In this document: positions 1-13,652 of the stretch, piece by piece
How positions within the stretch are numbered: the first letter of the stretch is position 1
Layout: every line of letters begins with the position of its first letter
Assembly (NCBI GenBank): GCA_008933995.1
Contig: WARS01000981.1
Location: forward strand, 434,001 to 498,000
Reading direction: 5' to 3'
Length of the DNA: 64,000 nt
Origin: Datnioides undecimradiatus
Taxonomy: Eukaryota; Chordata; Actinopteri; Lobotiformes; Datnioididae
Notes under the pieces: generated by a model
What the model was told of the DNA's origin: nothing
The model's input: only the letters and a program-made list of their open reading frames with translations
The model's database searches: none
Translations under genes and position numbers: made by a program

Positions 1-1685
1 CGTTTTTTCCTCCGCTGCCTGTTTTGGTGCACGATTTTCTACAAAGACATTAAACCATCACTTTCTTGACAGGGCTTTCTTTGATCAGTGGTGTGCTTAC
101 TGGTGTAGGCTGTAATAAATATATTTACTAACTATAGTCGACAGCATTAATGAGATGACATTTCCTTCGGAGGCAGCGGCTCTTTCCACCTCAGATTATT
201 TACGTGTTGTGCTCAAGGTGAAGTTTGCCAGGGAGGTGAGAGGGATTTTCCCCTTGTCTGCTTTTGATTTCCCTCCCTCTGATCATTAAATTTCAGAAAT
301 AATCCCCCCTTCTGGTGTGTGTTTGATTCAAAGAGCTTTTATCATGCATTCATTCATGTCATAACCAATTAAATGCAAACCCCCCCGCCCGAGGAGGAGT
401 CAGAGCAAGCTGCATCCACAAACGTTTTGGAAAACCTTAAGAGTTCAACTGCATTTCCCTTCAGAGACTCACAGAATGAGAGCAATTTATGGTCATAGGA
501 GAGGATACGATTAATGTAGGCTTTAAGAAATGGGTAGTGATACAAGGAAGTGTAATAAAGACAAACAAAACACACACCTGCTAATAAATGAACTACTACA
601 CAGATACAGCTGTCCGTTAGGTAGGACCTCAACCTCTGAAACAGCAGTTTCAATACAATTTCAGTGATATTTCCAAAAACTAGACTGAAAATCTAGACTG
701 AAAAATAACTTATTTTTCACAATTTGGTGCGTCATTATCAGGATCTCTGTCTTGGTGCAACAAAAACATTTTCACTCTGAGCCTTATAATGAATTCTTAA
801 TTGCAAAAGTCCTTTTTAGTATCGGTGTAGCACAGTTTTATCCTAATTAGATACATTATACAATTAGCATGTAATCACTGATTGATTAGCCACCGTCTGC
901 ATCAGATATACAGAGGGTTTGATGTTTGTGGCTGAAGCACCAAAGCTTTGTAAAATCTTTTAATTTAACAATCAAACACTGTCCTTATTGATTAGGCCAG
1001 TGGGCACAGACACCTGACAGTAAAGCCTGCTGAGTTAAAGAACCTGCGGTTAGAGCTGCAGAACGCCAGCGACAGCAAAAACAGCGGAAGGATACCAATA
1101 TAACCCAAAGTCCCTGAACGCTGCATATTTGTGATACCTAAGCACAGCAATTAAGTTTAACATACTATTGAGTTTTAATGTGAAATGTACGACAGTGTAA
1201 CTGTGAAATTGTCCCAGCCAGGTCCTTTATCTTCAGAAGACTTAAGGCACGTGTTTACTCCAAGTGTTTGAGGGCAGAACCCGATCGATACTGGAGTTCT
1301 GATGTTGTTTTGATGTTTTTCATCTCCCAGATATCTGATGCTGATACCTGACACCTGGTGCTGATATCAGGGAGAAGAAAATATCTGTTGATGCTATATT
1401 GGCTGTTTTTGTTTGTTGTTGCCTTTTACATAAAGGCACAACATGTCAGTCCTGTTGATTTGAGTTGCCACTAAACACACGCCATATATGCTAACGTGTT
1501 GAAAGCAATACATGTAGCATACCTGCTCAGCTGGAAGAAGCTCGGCTAAAAGCCAATAACAACCGTTTCCACCAACAGTTGCATCACAAAGCAACAAGCA
1601 ACAGCCACTACGATTGTGCTGCTTCATGTTGAGACATGCATATGTAAAGCTAGACTATACAGGCTATAGCAGCAAGCTGTGGGCG

Positions 1686-1830
1686 GCTGTGCTCAGAGGT
1701 AGAGCGGGTCATCCACCTATCAGAAGATAGATGGCTCGATCCCCGGCTCCTCAGAGCTGCGTGGCGAAGTGTCCTTGGGCAAGACACTGAATCCCAAGTT
1801 GCTCCTGATGCCTTCTGTGTGAATGCTTTA
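1686..1830 (+). repeat. tRNA-derived SINE-like repeat fragment
   Basis: A tRNA-like head carries an A-box-like stretch (GCTCAGAGGTAGAGC, about 1691-1705) and a B-box-like stretch (GGCTCGATCCC, 1733-1743), followed by GTCCTTGGGCAAGACACTGA. This text is very common in teleost genomes. It is not a functional tRNA: no acceptor stem or cloverleaf closes around the boxes. Boundaries are approximate. Confidence 0.55.
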
Positions 1831-2281
1831 AGTTGTCAGAAGACGCACTATTGGAAAAAACAACTTCCGCTTGGTGTTTGTTGTCACCTGCACTGTGGCC
1901 CTTAACATTGTGTTGGTCTTCTTGACTTATGAGGAATGTTTCTTGTCCTTCATGAGCGATCACCAGTGACATTTGTTATTTAACCCAAGTGAGGCCGTCC
2001 TGCAATGAAATGGTGGGGACTGAGGCGAAAACAAGTTGGCTAATATTCCCCAGATGCATTCTGCATCGCTCGCGACTGTTAAAAAAGGGAGGGGAGATGA
2101 AAAGTTTGACAAGTGAGTCATTAGTGCCAACAGATCCTGGGGTTTTGCCTAAAAGTAAGTGGCTTTTGAAACCTGAGCCCCATCAGAAGGGACATTTCAA
2201 AGTTTCACTGATGCTCTCTCTCAGACTCTTATGTAACAGCAACATAATGTTTTGTGTCAATCATGTGAAGCTGGATGGTAT

Positions 2282-2346
2282 TAAATGGTAAATGGACTGC
2301 GTTTATATAGCACTTTCCTGCATTACTGGTCCAAAGTGCTTTAGAA
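2282..2346 (+). repeat. Dispersed fish repeat fragment (TTTATATAGCAC type)
   Basis: The text AAATGGACTGCGTTTATATA followed by GCACTTTCC, then CCAAAGTGCTTTAGA, matches a very common teleost dispersed repeat end. It lies about 450 bp from the SINE-like head and may be the other end of the same composite element. Family assignment is uncertain. Confidence 0.4.
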
Positions 2347-5300
2347 CTTTCCCTCTCATTCAGGCAAACAACCCCGTCTTAAACTGATGCCAGCAGAGCT
2401 GCCATGGCCACCAGGACATGGGCCCACTCACCTGTACTGTTGAGGAGGTCAGGTGGATTGGCAAGTTGGTTATCAGACCTCAAAGCTGTGATTAATAGTC
2501 GACCAGTTCTCCTTCCTAAATTACAGCAAAGTGTACACTTACAGTGGAGAATGCAGTTATATAACATCGATAACATATTTTGCAGCACATCTGCTCAGTC
2601 TCTGTGCTGTATTAAAGTTGGTCTTGCTGTCATTACTTGCTACATTTTACATTGTTCAGTTCTGAGAGACGCATCAATGGCTTTGGTCCTTAGTCAAGCG
2701 AGGATTCATCTCTTTGCTTCAAAGTAAAGCACTGAAATATATGAAGTTCTGTCGTCTGACGCAGGCAAACAGCCAGCCCTCTGTGTTTCTTTGTGACCAT
2801 GGTGTTACATCATGGAAAGAAGTCACAGGTCACAGTGAAAAGCTGCCGGATACACAGAGGCTCACATTGTGCCCTCTTTAGATTCAGATAATGTCGAGGG
2901 TTAATGAGTCGAGCCGACCACGGGGCCAGTTGCCTAGACGCCCGTCTGCCCTTGGTCTCAAACAAGCTGTTGTCTTATTCTTTTATAGAGAGGAATGGGA
3001 AAAAAACATCTGTCAGGGTGAAACAGGCAGACCAAGTGTAAAACATTTCTGTAAGGAAGTGGAGAGAGGGAGAGATGGACACAGAGTGATAGCCCAGCAG
3101 GAAGAAAGCAATAGAAAATGAAGATGAAACTGGAAATGGGGGGTTGAGGAAAAAAGGAAGAAATAGCAAGAAGTGGTCCAAGATTACATCACTGAATGCC
3201 ACCTATCATCATGGAAGATCTCCAAGCTGAAGAATGGTGACATTTTAAATTGACGTGCCCCAGCAGACGGGTCCTGAAGCTCATAAGTCTGCTTTGGCCC
3301 TCTTCTGTCAAAGTTATGCAGAATATTTTGGACTCAAATTCAAATCAGTCTGCTGAAAACCGATCTTCTCCTAAAACAAACCAGATGGACATTGTTCAGT
3401 GGGAGAATTAAGTCTAATTGTAAAGGGAGGAGAGCCTGTGCAAGCTACTGTGAAGCAGCTGCATTTCCTATGACAAGTCAACCCACTGCACCAGAGGCAA
3501 CCTCATGCGAAGCTGAAAATGTGGACCCAAGACGAGTCCTCTTATGTTATCACAGTTAACGCCAGTCATGAGGAGTGGAGCTCTGTGACAGACTGCCATG
3601 TGTTGACTGCACAGAGCTGATAGAAGAGACAAGAAGTGGAGCTCGACTGACTGAACGGAGAAGACTGAGGGAACAGCTGGACTTGTGCCATAATTACTTC
3701 AATGAACAAATGTCCTGCTGGACTGCTGCTTATGCTGCCGGAGGGATGCCCTTTATTTTCACCAGCAAAATTATTATATGGACACAGTTCAGGACTCAAA
3801 GTTATATGCAGTTCATCCCAACTTGAACTTGAACAGGCATTTAATAGAGAAGTTTGGTCTCTTTATGAATTCTTCATCCTCCACTAACCAATAGATTTTC
3901 AAGCTTTTCATAGTTTTTCATGTAACTGATATTTTGATACTGACCTGCATGGTATGATGCAGGCTCCAAAATCCAAATGAACAAAATGAGAACAAAAAAA
4001 CCCATTGCATGTTAAACTGCAGGTACAATGTCATAAAAAATGACCCAGTTATTGACTCTTATTATGGAATATTATTATAATATTAATTGACATGAAGTTA
4101 CCCGACAATAGACTGGAAAAAATGGAAAGTGATTGTGACGCTCGGTGTGTAATTGATATGGACAGCGCCATCTTAGCAGTGTGTGCTGTTGCAGGTGGCA
4201 ACTAGGTGGCCCATGGGCGTCGATGAGGTGTGGCGGAATGACACAAAGTTTCTGAAACAAGCCATGAAGCTAGCAGATAGCTGACACTCAAAGAAGCCAC
4301 AGCCTTAATTATGCATAACTTTACATCCTAATATAACTTAAACAAGTGAGTTATATAAAAATCACCCCCATGCAGTTACCATGCAGAGCACAGAAACTTG
4401 CTATAAAGACCAAAACTGTTTCTTATACCAGTCTGTAAAGCAGGGCAAGGAATTGCTTACCTTAATTTCTCAGCCATTGAAGTTTCAGCTTGTATCTGTT
4501 ACATGCATACATGCACAGATGCACGCACAAAAAGAATATACGCGCACTGAACAACATATATAACAAAAAATTTCCCTTATCATGTTTGTGTCTATATCAT
4601 CTAAACAAGAGCATGTTGTATGTTGCATGCTCCCTGTATGCAGAGTCGATGCAAAACAAAATGCTGTCACTCAGCATATGTGTTGTGGTGATGGGAGTTT
4701 TGAGTGATGAAGGCCTGTTTCAGCTGCCCTAGAACAGCTGCTAGCCGCATTTATATTATTTGAGTATTAGCAAATCTCAGAGATGCCCTCTATGCAAGAT
4801 ATCACTGGGTTGTACCAGGATAACAGTGCCAGTGCCATTGAACTACATCAATACGTACTTTTGCTTGACATGTTCTGTCCTAAATAACTTTGGTTGATCC
4901 CTTTTAATCTGAAACACACATAACATAACCTAAATGTGATGTTTAACATAACTAAAAATGATATTAACATAACTTAAACTCCTATTCTTTATGCCTTTTC
5001 ACTCAGTAGGAAAGCAGTTTCCCAAGTTTTAAGGGAAAGATGTCTCCTTCTTCACCGCAGCTCAGAGTTTGTGCACTGGAAGGTTTAAGTTTCCACATCA
5101 CATTCATTTAAGCTGCATATTGAACCATGATAAGCTCCAAAGTTGTGATGTCACACATCCTGCTGTTCCAGGTGTTAAACTGAGATTTAAGGTGAGCGCA
5201 GAGAAGCTTCCCTCAGCAGATGACTATGAAACCTGCACAGTCATCATTCTACACTCTGAAGCTCAAACATCACATGTCAACAGCAAACAAAAGATATTTT

Positions 5301-6785
5301 TAGAAATCTCACAAGCCAAAAGTGAACAGAACAGCATCCCTCAGGCAGCAAAAGCAGCAGTCAGCAGGACTTCAGTTCATTGAAGTAATTATGACTCAAG
5401 TCCAGCTGTTCCTCCAGTCTTGCGCTGTTCCGTCAGTCAGGCTCCACTTCCTGTCTCTTTTATCAGCTTCCTGCTCCAGGGATGGCAGCGTTTGTCAGTT
5501 GGTATACACCTTTTGGTAAAGGCCTACCTGCAAAACATCAGCAGGCTGACTATGCTGACTTAGCCTTTAGCTCAAAGCTGTGCCAACCACAGCCCCACAC
5601 AGCTACTGGCATGGCTGTAGCCTCTTATTAATGCACAACAGTAATGCTTCTATACAATTTACCAGTTGGCGAGCTAAAGTAAACATTAATGTCCTTCGTT
5701 CATTAGTGAGTATTCCAACAGTGTGAGGGACGTCCTTGTGTTGTAAGTGAAGTGTTGTAAAAGAATTCAGCTGATACACAGGGTCCTGTAGTTTTAAGAC
5801 TTGACTGAGCTGTGAGACCTTTTCAGACTCTTCAGACCACCCATGAAAGTTGTCTGTGCATAGTGTTTAAGTAAATCACTTCCTGTTCACGCCTTTCAGT
5901 CACAGGTACACTCAGGTACTCATTAGGTACAAGGAGCTCTCAGATATCTTGTCAGGTTAATTTGATGAAAGGTACAAAAAATAACTGGATTCTGTTTGAA
6001 ATGATTAATTACTGTCGTGGGGTTCTGCTCAATTCAACAGTGGTAAAGATTGCTTTTGACTTCCATGAAGGTTGCCCACAGTGGGCTTTGTGTGTGATAA
6101 TTACATAATTGCTGCTGAAAGCAGTTAATGAACAATAAATACAAAACAAGGCCGAAGAGAGCATGGAGTGTTCTTTTAAATGCCACCAAAGGGACCTCTC
6201 TTCTTGTCTCTGTGCCTCCTCACCTCTCTCAATAGTAGCTCTTACCCAGCATTTACATAAAAACTCTGTGTCATTGCTCTGCTTGTTGGAGAGTAGTGTG
6301 TACACTCCTGAGATTTCTGCAGCCTAAAACACATAAATTGGTGAGACTGTACTTGTCTTTTTTAAAAGACCCTTTGAAGATCTATGAGGTGCAGCCTCCA
6401 TACTCCATCATCACTACTGAAAAACATTCTTTGTGCTCATACTTGCAGGCGTTTGTGTACAGTGCATTCCACTGCAATAACTGGGAGGAAAATGAACTCT
6501 GGCTGGAGGTAGCACATAACTATTTGTATCATGCAGTGCACCATAAAACCTTCATGGCTTTACATGACCGGCACAAACACCACAGCACAGTTGTAATTTC
6601 CTGGAGCTTCTGTGTGAAGCCAGATTGTACATTACAGCTTTGATGGCCAACCCAAGCTTCCTGGTTGAGCTTGACCAAATATTGTCCGGTCTGTGTAGTT
6701 CTAATCAGCCGTGAGATGCTGTAACTGTAAAAGCTTATGTCCTATTCAGACCATTTAAAGCCGTGCTCATCTTGGGATATTGGCC

Positions 6786-6878
6786 TTTTAGCAAATTGGT
6801 TGGTCTAGACTGAAATAGCTCAGGAACCATTGGATGTATTGCCATGTGGCTTGGTGAAGATATTCTTGTTTCCCAGAT
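6786..6878 (+). repeat. Left part of a mid-repetitive element interrupted by a MITE
   Basis: Text such as GGTCTAGACTGAAATAGCTC and ATTGCCATGTGGCTTGGTGA resembles a dispersed repeat that I recognise as common in fish genomes. It breaks at the MITE and appears to resume at 7483 with GATGCTGCTGACCTTTGTGA, continuing to about 7730. Class unknown. Confidence 0.4.
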
Positions 6879-7482
6879 TATAATCTGGGGAACAATTTGG
6901 AAAAAAATGTTCTGCTGAGTTAGATTTTTATGCTGATTAAAACTAAAATTGGCATGCTGATTCCAAAATTGCAGTCAGTTTTTTTCTAGCACGTCACGTT
7001 TTTTCTCCACAGCTTACCCTCCAGATAAGCAAAATTCCACTGATTAGCTGTAGTAGTAGTAGTAGTAGTAGTAGTGTACATATGATGGCTGACTATTGTT
7101 GGAGCATCAAACGCGATAGTCCTCAAGTTGAACACTCCAGAAAGAGCTATAAACGTAAATTTTTACCTTAACTACTTGTACACAATTATAATTACAGTAG
7201 CCATATCCTTTGTAAAAACATAATACTGTTAAATAAACATTGCAGTCATGCCTGTTTCTTTCATATTTCATTGTATGTCAATATTTGAAAATTTTTATAA
7301 AACAAGCACATATCTGTTAAGTACAGTACTTTTCATATGTTTTAAGAAAACGGGGATCCTATAGTTCAAAAACGTGACGTGATAGAGAAAAACTGAGATC
7401 AGTTTTGGATTCCGCACCCAAAAATTAGTTAAAAACAGCTGTCAGACCTAACTCAACAAAAATTGTGTTCCCCAGTGTTATA
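6879..7482. mobile_element. Non-autonomous DNA transposon (MITE) with long terminal inverted repeats
   Basis: The left end, TATAATCTGGGGAACA onward (6879 to about 7003), is an imperfect inverted copy of the right end (about 7368-7482, closing TGTTCCCCAGTGTTATA). Both arms share a GAGTTAG block, ATTCCAAAA/TTTTGGAT and CGTCACGTTTT. The inverted repeat is about 115-125 bp with a few indels. The trinucleotide GAT flanks both ends (6876-6878 and 7483-7485), a possible target-site duplication. The interior of about 360 bp has no transposase and carries a (TAG)8 tract. It sits inside an older repeat. Superfamily undetermined. Confidence 0.72.
7051..7075 (+). repeat. (TAG)n microsatellite
   Basis: About eight uninterrupted TAG units, located between the two inverted arms of the MITE. 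Confidence 0.9.
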
Positions 7483-7730
7483 GATGCTGCTGACCTTTGT
7501 GATCCCCTGACTAGTTCCACCATGAGGCTGTTTTTGGTTAATAGGAATTATTATTGGATGGACTGAGGTGAAATCTAGCACACATATCACTGTCCCCTCA
7601 GAAGAAATTCTAATAACTTGATGATCTGTTTTAACCTAGCGCCATCATACTTTGGTTTATGATCAAATACCTGCAGCAGATCAGCTTCAGCTGACATTAG
7701 CATTTCAGCACCATCATCATGAGCATGTTT
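7483..7730 (+). repeat. Right part of the mid-repetitive element interrupted by the MITE
   Basis: Text such as GATGCTGCTGACCTTTGTGA, CTAGCGCCATCATACTTTGG and GATCAAATACCTGCA continues the dispersed-repeat similarity seen at 6786-6878. The right edge is approximate and the class unknown. Confidence 0.4.
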
Positions 7731-10700
7731 GCAGTGGAGGATAGCCTCACAGAGCTGCTGGCGTGGATCTAAACTTATCATGTTGGTCCATTTCAATGTC
7801 TGACCTGTGACCATCAATAGGGTGGTTTGATAAATTCCATATTATTTTAAACCCTATCCAATGACCAACAATGAATGATGAGTGATGACATTCATATTCA
7901 TAATGGCAACTGTTGTTACTAGGAAAGGTAGTCATCAATATTAACCTTTTACCTGGTAACCACACTGGTACAGTTACTACTGAAAGCCTGTGACATTGAG
8001 GGAGTGCTGGTACCATAGCTGTGAATTAGTCTCTATGAAGGTTTCCTCTTCCATGCTATAGTTTCATGCATGCAGATCATCTGCTAGGGCTGGATTGCAT
8101 GGTGATGACATCATTCTTTCTTCAAATCCATAAGGCTGGAACAAGGGCATTGTTGTTGGGAATGCTCTCTGTTCAGCCACACTAAAGGGTCTGCATGATA
8201 GCAAGGGGTGGGCATCATTTTGACTTTCACCATACTGCTGTGATTAAATTAAATTAAGAACAGAATTAACATTGCTGTATTTTCTGCAGTGTAGGTCATC
8301 TCAATACCATAATGTCATAACTGAAACAGTTCGCATGTGCTCTGAAACAGAACCTTCAAATCTCTGAACAACAGTTCTGATTGTGCTCTGGCTATTTCTG
8401 AAGTTATGAATGCACCCAGCTATTGGTTACTTTTAATCATTCTAAAATGTTTGTATAATCGAATTAATGAAGAGCTCTTGGCTGCGAGAGACTCTGCAGT
8501 AGTCACCGTGTGACATTCGGGTCTGTGACGTAGTCGCGATGTCGGAAAAACTCAGGACAAACAGGCTAATGTTAAAGGAGTCAATCACCTATCTTTAGGA
8601 GGTTTAGTTGTTTGTTTTAAGAAACCCACATATACATGCTAACTTTTGTGTAGAAGGGTAATATTACAGAACAACAATTGTGTACAATATACTGGAAGGA
8701 GAAAGGAAGAAATGAAAATGAGACATTGTGTCTGAAATGACATTTCCACTTTCTGTTAACAGTCATTCTCTGAAGTCCTAATAACTTATGTGCTCAGGAG
8801 AGGTCCTCTCATTAGTAGTCAAGTTATGAGTCATCTCCTAGCAGATTAAATCAAGTTAGTGAGATGGTTAGGAATCTAATGAGGATTCACAGAACAGTAG
8901 ATGAGGCAGAAGGCATCTCAGAGGATAAAGTATGATATGTATGAATGTCTCTGAACACAGGAGGGATGAGGCCTTCAGTTTTCTTCTTGACAGCCATGAA
9001 CTGATCCCTGCTCTGTTCAGTTACATTTTATTGAGTGTGAATGCAGTTTCAGACCTGCTCACAGAGTGAAATTCCTTCCACATCTGTTACTGAATCTTCT
9101 CATGTAGTGTTTTTGGCGGGAAGTGAAGACAACTCTAAAGGAATACCTAAACCACAAAGTTCTGCCGTGCTCGAAGGATGTATGGGTTTTATCACATATT
9201 GACTGTAGTCACTGCTCTGCGACATTCATTGACCCTGTCCTGAATCAGTTTTCTAAGCTTCAGTGAGAAACAGCGTTCCAGGAGGGCTCTGCCTCGGCTG
9301 CAGAAGCTAAGTAGTCTTTGCAGAAGCCTGTAGTGTCAGAGAAAGACAAAGGAGACTATCCGAGAGAGATTGTGAATCAGTTTCAACAGGGGATTTGGCC
9401 GTGGAGCTTAACGAATCCGGGTTTTTTACCAACTCGGAATAAGATCCAGAATGGAACCACTTATTGGAAACCCATTCCTACTAAAAAGTATTGTGTGTGT
9501 ATCCAAAGCCTGATTCATCTTCTGTGTGCCATAGAGCTTCATTGTGCAAAAACACAGCAAGTAGCCACACCGTAGCACTGGGCGACTATGTCTCCGTAAG
9601 TACACACGCTCAGCCAAAGCTCAGCCTTCTGTGGAAATGAAAAGATATATTTGAGTCGTTTTTAAAGATTCATGTCTTCAGCATCTGGTTGAAAAATGAA
9701 AATTACTGAACTAAAAAGCACCCTGGTGTACCTCCTGTCTGATAACTCTCCTGCTTTTCGTCCAACCTGTGTCTGCGTACTTTAAATCTTCTCCCCGCTA
9801 CTATCCCTTTGCATAAGTATAGCCTGCCAGGCAAATGATAACTTACTGATGTGAAAGTAAAAGCAAAACTTGTATTTATGTACTCCAGTAAAGCTTTCTG
9901 GCTGTCAGAGGTGTGAAAATGTATGGAGCTCCAGTGGACGGCGCACACAGCAAACAGAAAGCATCACGCCACTGAGGTTGTTGTGACTCCACACTGTAGA
10001 TGTTCTCAGATAATTGAGAAGGCTGTGACTTTAGGGGCCACAGAGCACGGAGGCCATGCGAGCAGCTGGAGGTAAATGTACAATAATATGCCTCATTATC
10101 ACGGCTGTGGTGTGTGCTGTTCTGTGTGAGCAGCGTTTGCAGTGTGCATTTCTGTGGACAGAATGAGCAGACAACATTTTGATCTTATCTATTTGTCCCA
10201 TTCTATTCTAAGTGCTGCTAATCACTTCAGTTTAGCTGCTTATTTCAAAGATCATGTTGCATGTGAGGATATCTGCTTTTCATTAATCATTCAACTTTTA
10301 ATCGGCTTAATTAAACTTCAATTTGAAGTAATACAGGAAAAAGTACTATAATCCAACAAGATACAATTGATAAGATGAATGAACAAAGAATGCATGTGTT
10401 TCATGTCAGGGCTGTGGATGTAAATGTAAACAAAATCAACAGATGATGCACTTTAAGCACATGACAGCTCAAATGTCACATGACCTCTTCTCATAAATCA
10501 GTCAAATTCGCTATTTGATATTAAACACAGCTGTACTCATCACTCTTAACAGTGGCAGTGGGACGATATTCATGGAGGATGAACGTCCATAGAAACCCTT
10601 ATCACATTCAGGCGAGTGCTGACTGAACATCCTGCTGATCTGACTAAAAGTGAACTGGCTGTAAGCTAAAAACAGAAGCTGCAGGTAGCGTAAAGTTCAA

Positions 10701-12694
10701 TAACCAGACGTCAACAGACTCGTCAGACTGACTCCCATCCCATTAAACAACCAGGTTATAAAGCCCCTATTCACCCGAGGTCCACCCACGCAGCTGAGTC
10801 ATTAATCTTTACTAATTGGACCTCTTTTCAATAGCGTGGGGGCTAGGACCGCTGCGTATATTGTTTCAAATCAAAATTGCGTTGCGCAGTATTCACATTG
10901 CAGGCGGCCCGGTGACAAATAAGGCAAATTAACTCACATCATGCTGCCGCTTTTTGGCTGCTCGATACAAAAGGAATACTGGCGGGGTTTTAATTGTCCA
11001 ATTCTAATCTAAATGAAAAAAAATGAAACCGCTCTGGTGAAAGTGTAAAACCAAAGTTTGATCTGATTTAGAATTCAGTTACACATATTCCCGTTTACAG
11101 CAGCACCTAGTGCCCGGGCTGGTTGGGAATGAAAAACTGGAACAAAGTGTAGCAAAGTTGTTTTTTCTTTTACGTGACAATAGACTACAAAGTAGCCAAA
11201 TGATAAAAGCTGTTCTTTAATAACACGCTGCATGTATCTGGACAAACTTTGGTCCAGTATGATTCAGTCCCGGTGCAGGTGCACTTAAACTGTGCGTAGT
11301 TTGATCTTCCCCACAGTCACTGGATTTGCTGCATCTTCATGTGGACGGGACACTGTACAACTCCATCATTCATATTACTCCGCATCATCATTCCCAGCAT
11401 AGCTCTGCACACCTTCCCCTCCCACCTGACTAGACTGCTGATCAGACAGAGTTATGCATTTCTCCACCATCAAAACCTCCAGTTCTGTTTATTCTCCACC
11501 ATACCACTCCATTTCCACCAGGACTTTAACAGTCACACAGTTTTTATTTAGACACAGTCCTACACTTTAGATATTACTCACTGAAAGATTGGCTGTTGGT
11601 AATTTCACCAAATATTTATATTTTAAAAAGATTTTTTATTGAAAATCAACTCAACATTTCACAGTACACATCATTTCTTTATATTTTTTATTTGTTTGGA
11701 TCAGCAGAGTAGCATAGCTTGCATTGTTTTTCCTTCAATTTAATGTGCAAATCATCATTAAGTGAGAGGGGAATTGGCTCCGGGGTTCCAGGTTTGACAG
11801 TTGCATCAGAGAGTTAAAGCCGCTTTGTACCTCTGAGGAGTCATCATGTGTTTAAGTGCTCCAGATATACTGGGGGAACACAAGTCACATTTAGTGCAAC
11901 CTGACATATTAAAAATTGTCATAAATAATCACCAGTTACGTGGATATAATGCATAAGAGGGGGGAGACAAACAACAGAACAGCTTTGAAAACTGGAAAAG
12001 GCAACACTTATCCAATATCATGATAACGGCTAAGACAACATCTCATCTCATATCTCATATATTGATATTTAGCTCACCTTTACGGGGCAATCATTGCAGC
12101 AAAAAGATAATTTAACAAAGAGAATGAGTCCACAGAGACAAATCTAAGGTTTTACATCACCTTCCTGAATATAGTCACAGATTGTCAGAAGTCTGAATCT
12201 GCTTTTCTTTCATTTCCTGAATTTTTCTTTCTTGTGAAATAAATCACAATTTACATAAACCTTCACAGGGTTATTCCAAGATTGCCACGGGTGAAATGAG
12301 GGGCCACATGTGAAAATAAATCAGCGCTGCGCTTTCATATGCTCAGCGACGGTCCAAATACTACCCTGTGTTTACATGGACACACTCATGCATGATTTCT
12401 TGTTCATTAACTTTTATGCTTGAATACATCAAGTCCAACAAGGACATCCAGTACTGTTTGGACAGCTTGTTTACCCTTGGACGAAGAGAAATGGAGGCGG
12501 GATCAAAGGGCAGGTACTGTGAGAACAAACACAGGAGTGGATGGCGAAGCATTCGTAGACACTGTATACAGTATATTAAACACATACCTCACACACACTC
12601 GGTTACATTCTCAGTTCCCTCCAGTCGGCCAAGAGAGGAGACAGACATGGTTGGAAGCTGGACAAATATAATCTGATATATAAATAGCCTAACC

Positions 12695-12697
<3 letters not shown>

Positions 12698-12729
<32 letters not shown>
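12698..12729 (+). repeat. (CA)n microsatellite
   Basis: Sixteen uninterrupted CA units, about 0.9 kb upstream of the Ig1 exon. Confidence 0.95.
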
Positions 12730-12731
<2 letters not shown>

Positions 12732-13652
12732 GAAGGCTGCGGAACAAACATCACTTTGACTGTCTACCTTAACTCACCGAGACAGCCGGCAGTGTGGCTG
12801 ATACATTTACCTGGTGCGTCACGCTGCAGAGGGGATTGAGGAAGGCAAACAAGAAATTAGTCAGGAATCCCCTCAAAGTGGAGAGGACGGCGCGGGTGAG
12901 GGATTAATGAAGGATAGCCGGGCTTTGATAATGCTGACGTTCTGATCTGTCCCGTGCTCCCTGAAAGCCCTTTGTATAGCCCTTATTGCCAGTTGCCATC
13001 TGTTATGATCCAGTTGCCAGATTGCCCAGAGCAGCACCATCAATCCCCCCCTGACCCCCACCCCCTTCAGCTTTTGATCTGCAAAAGTAAAATGCAGCTC
13101 TTCCCGCCTCTGTACTCACCAAGTCAAAAGCCGATATCGGTTCTGACGGATTGTGACTCCTATGTAACCCTGAGGCTCCTCTCGTGCCATGCTGGCTGCT
13201 TCCCACTCCTCAAAGGAGCTAATGACCTGTCCTTGCCCCAGTGCATCTCCAAAATAGACCGGCACACACATGGAGATGAGGACATCTCCGCCACACTGAG
13301 ACTTAAGTGACAGATTTCACTGAGTGTCGGCAACCGTGTGTGGTATCCCACTTTATCCCACTCAGTGCGGCAGCGGCTCTGTTCAGAAACAGCTCTTATG
13401 CACTGTGATGTTACCCTGACACACCCACACTAACGTGCCGCAGTGTAGTCCCTGCACAGTTGGATCTGAACTCTTCAAAGGTTGATTTGCTCTTTAACAT
13501 TCATCTGGCGTTTTGCTTCTCCCTTTATTCATTCACCTCTCACCTGTTCCTGCTCTCCCTTCATTCCCTTCATTAAATCCAATCCGCCCCCCCGTCCTTC
13601 TCACTTCTCCGTCCCTTTCTGCTGACACCTCATCTTTGTCTCTGTCGACCAG

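Larger units (their letters stand above)
1..13652 (+). other. Intron or 5' flank of igsf9b upstream of the first visible exon
   Basis: AT-rich, non-coding-looking DNA. No convincing first half of Ig1 or signal-peptide exon was recognised, but a short exon could have been missed. It contains a SINE-like repeat (about 1.69 kb), a second repeat fragment (about 2.28 kb), a MITE with long inverted repeats (6.88-7.48 kb) nested in another repeat, and a CA tract at 12.70 kb. Because exon 13653 enters in phase 1 within Ig1, at least one coding exon must precede it. Confidence 0.7.

Noticed and set aside
1688-1760. A possible tRNA gene from A-box and B-box matches
   Set aside because: No acceptor-stem pairing or complete cloverleaf; the downstream text is that of a dispersed retroposon.
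1-13652. Search for the first half of Ig1 and a signal peptide
   Set aside because: No segment with the expected B-strand cysteine, C-strand tryptophan and a phase-1 donor was found by eye; short exons could still be missed.
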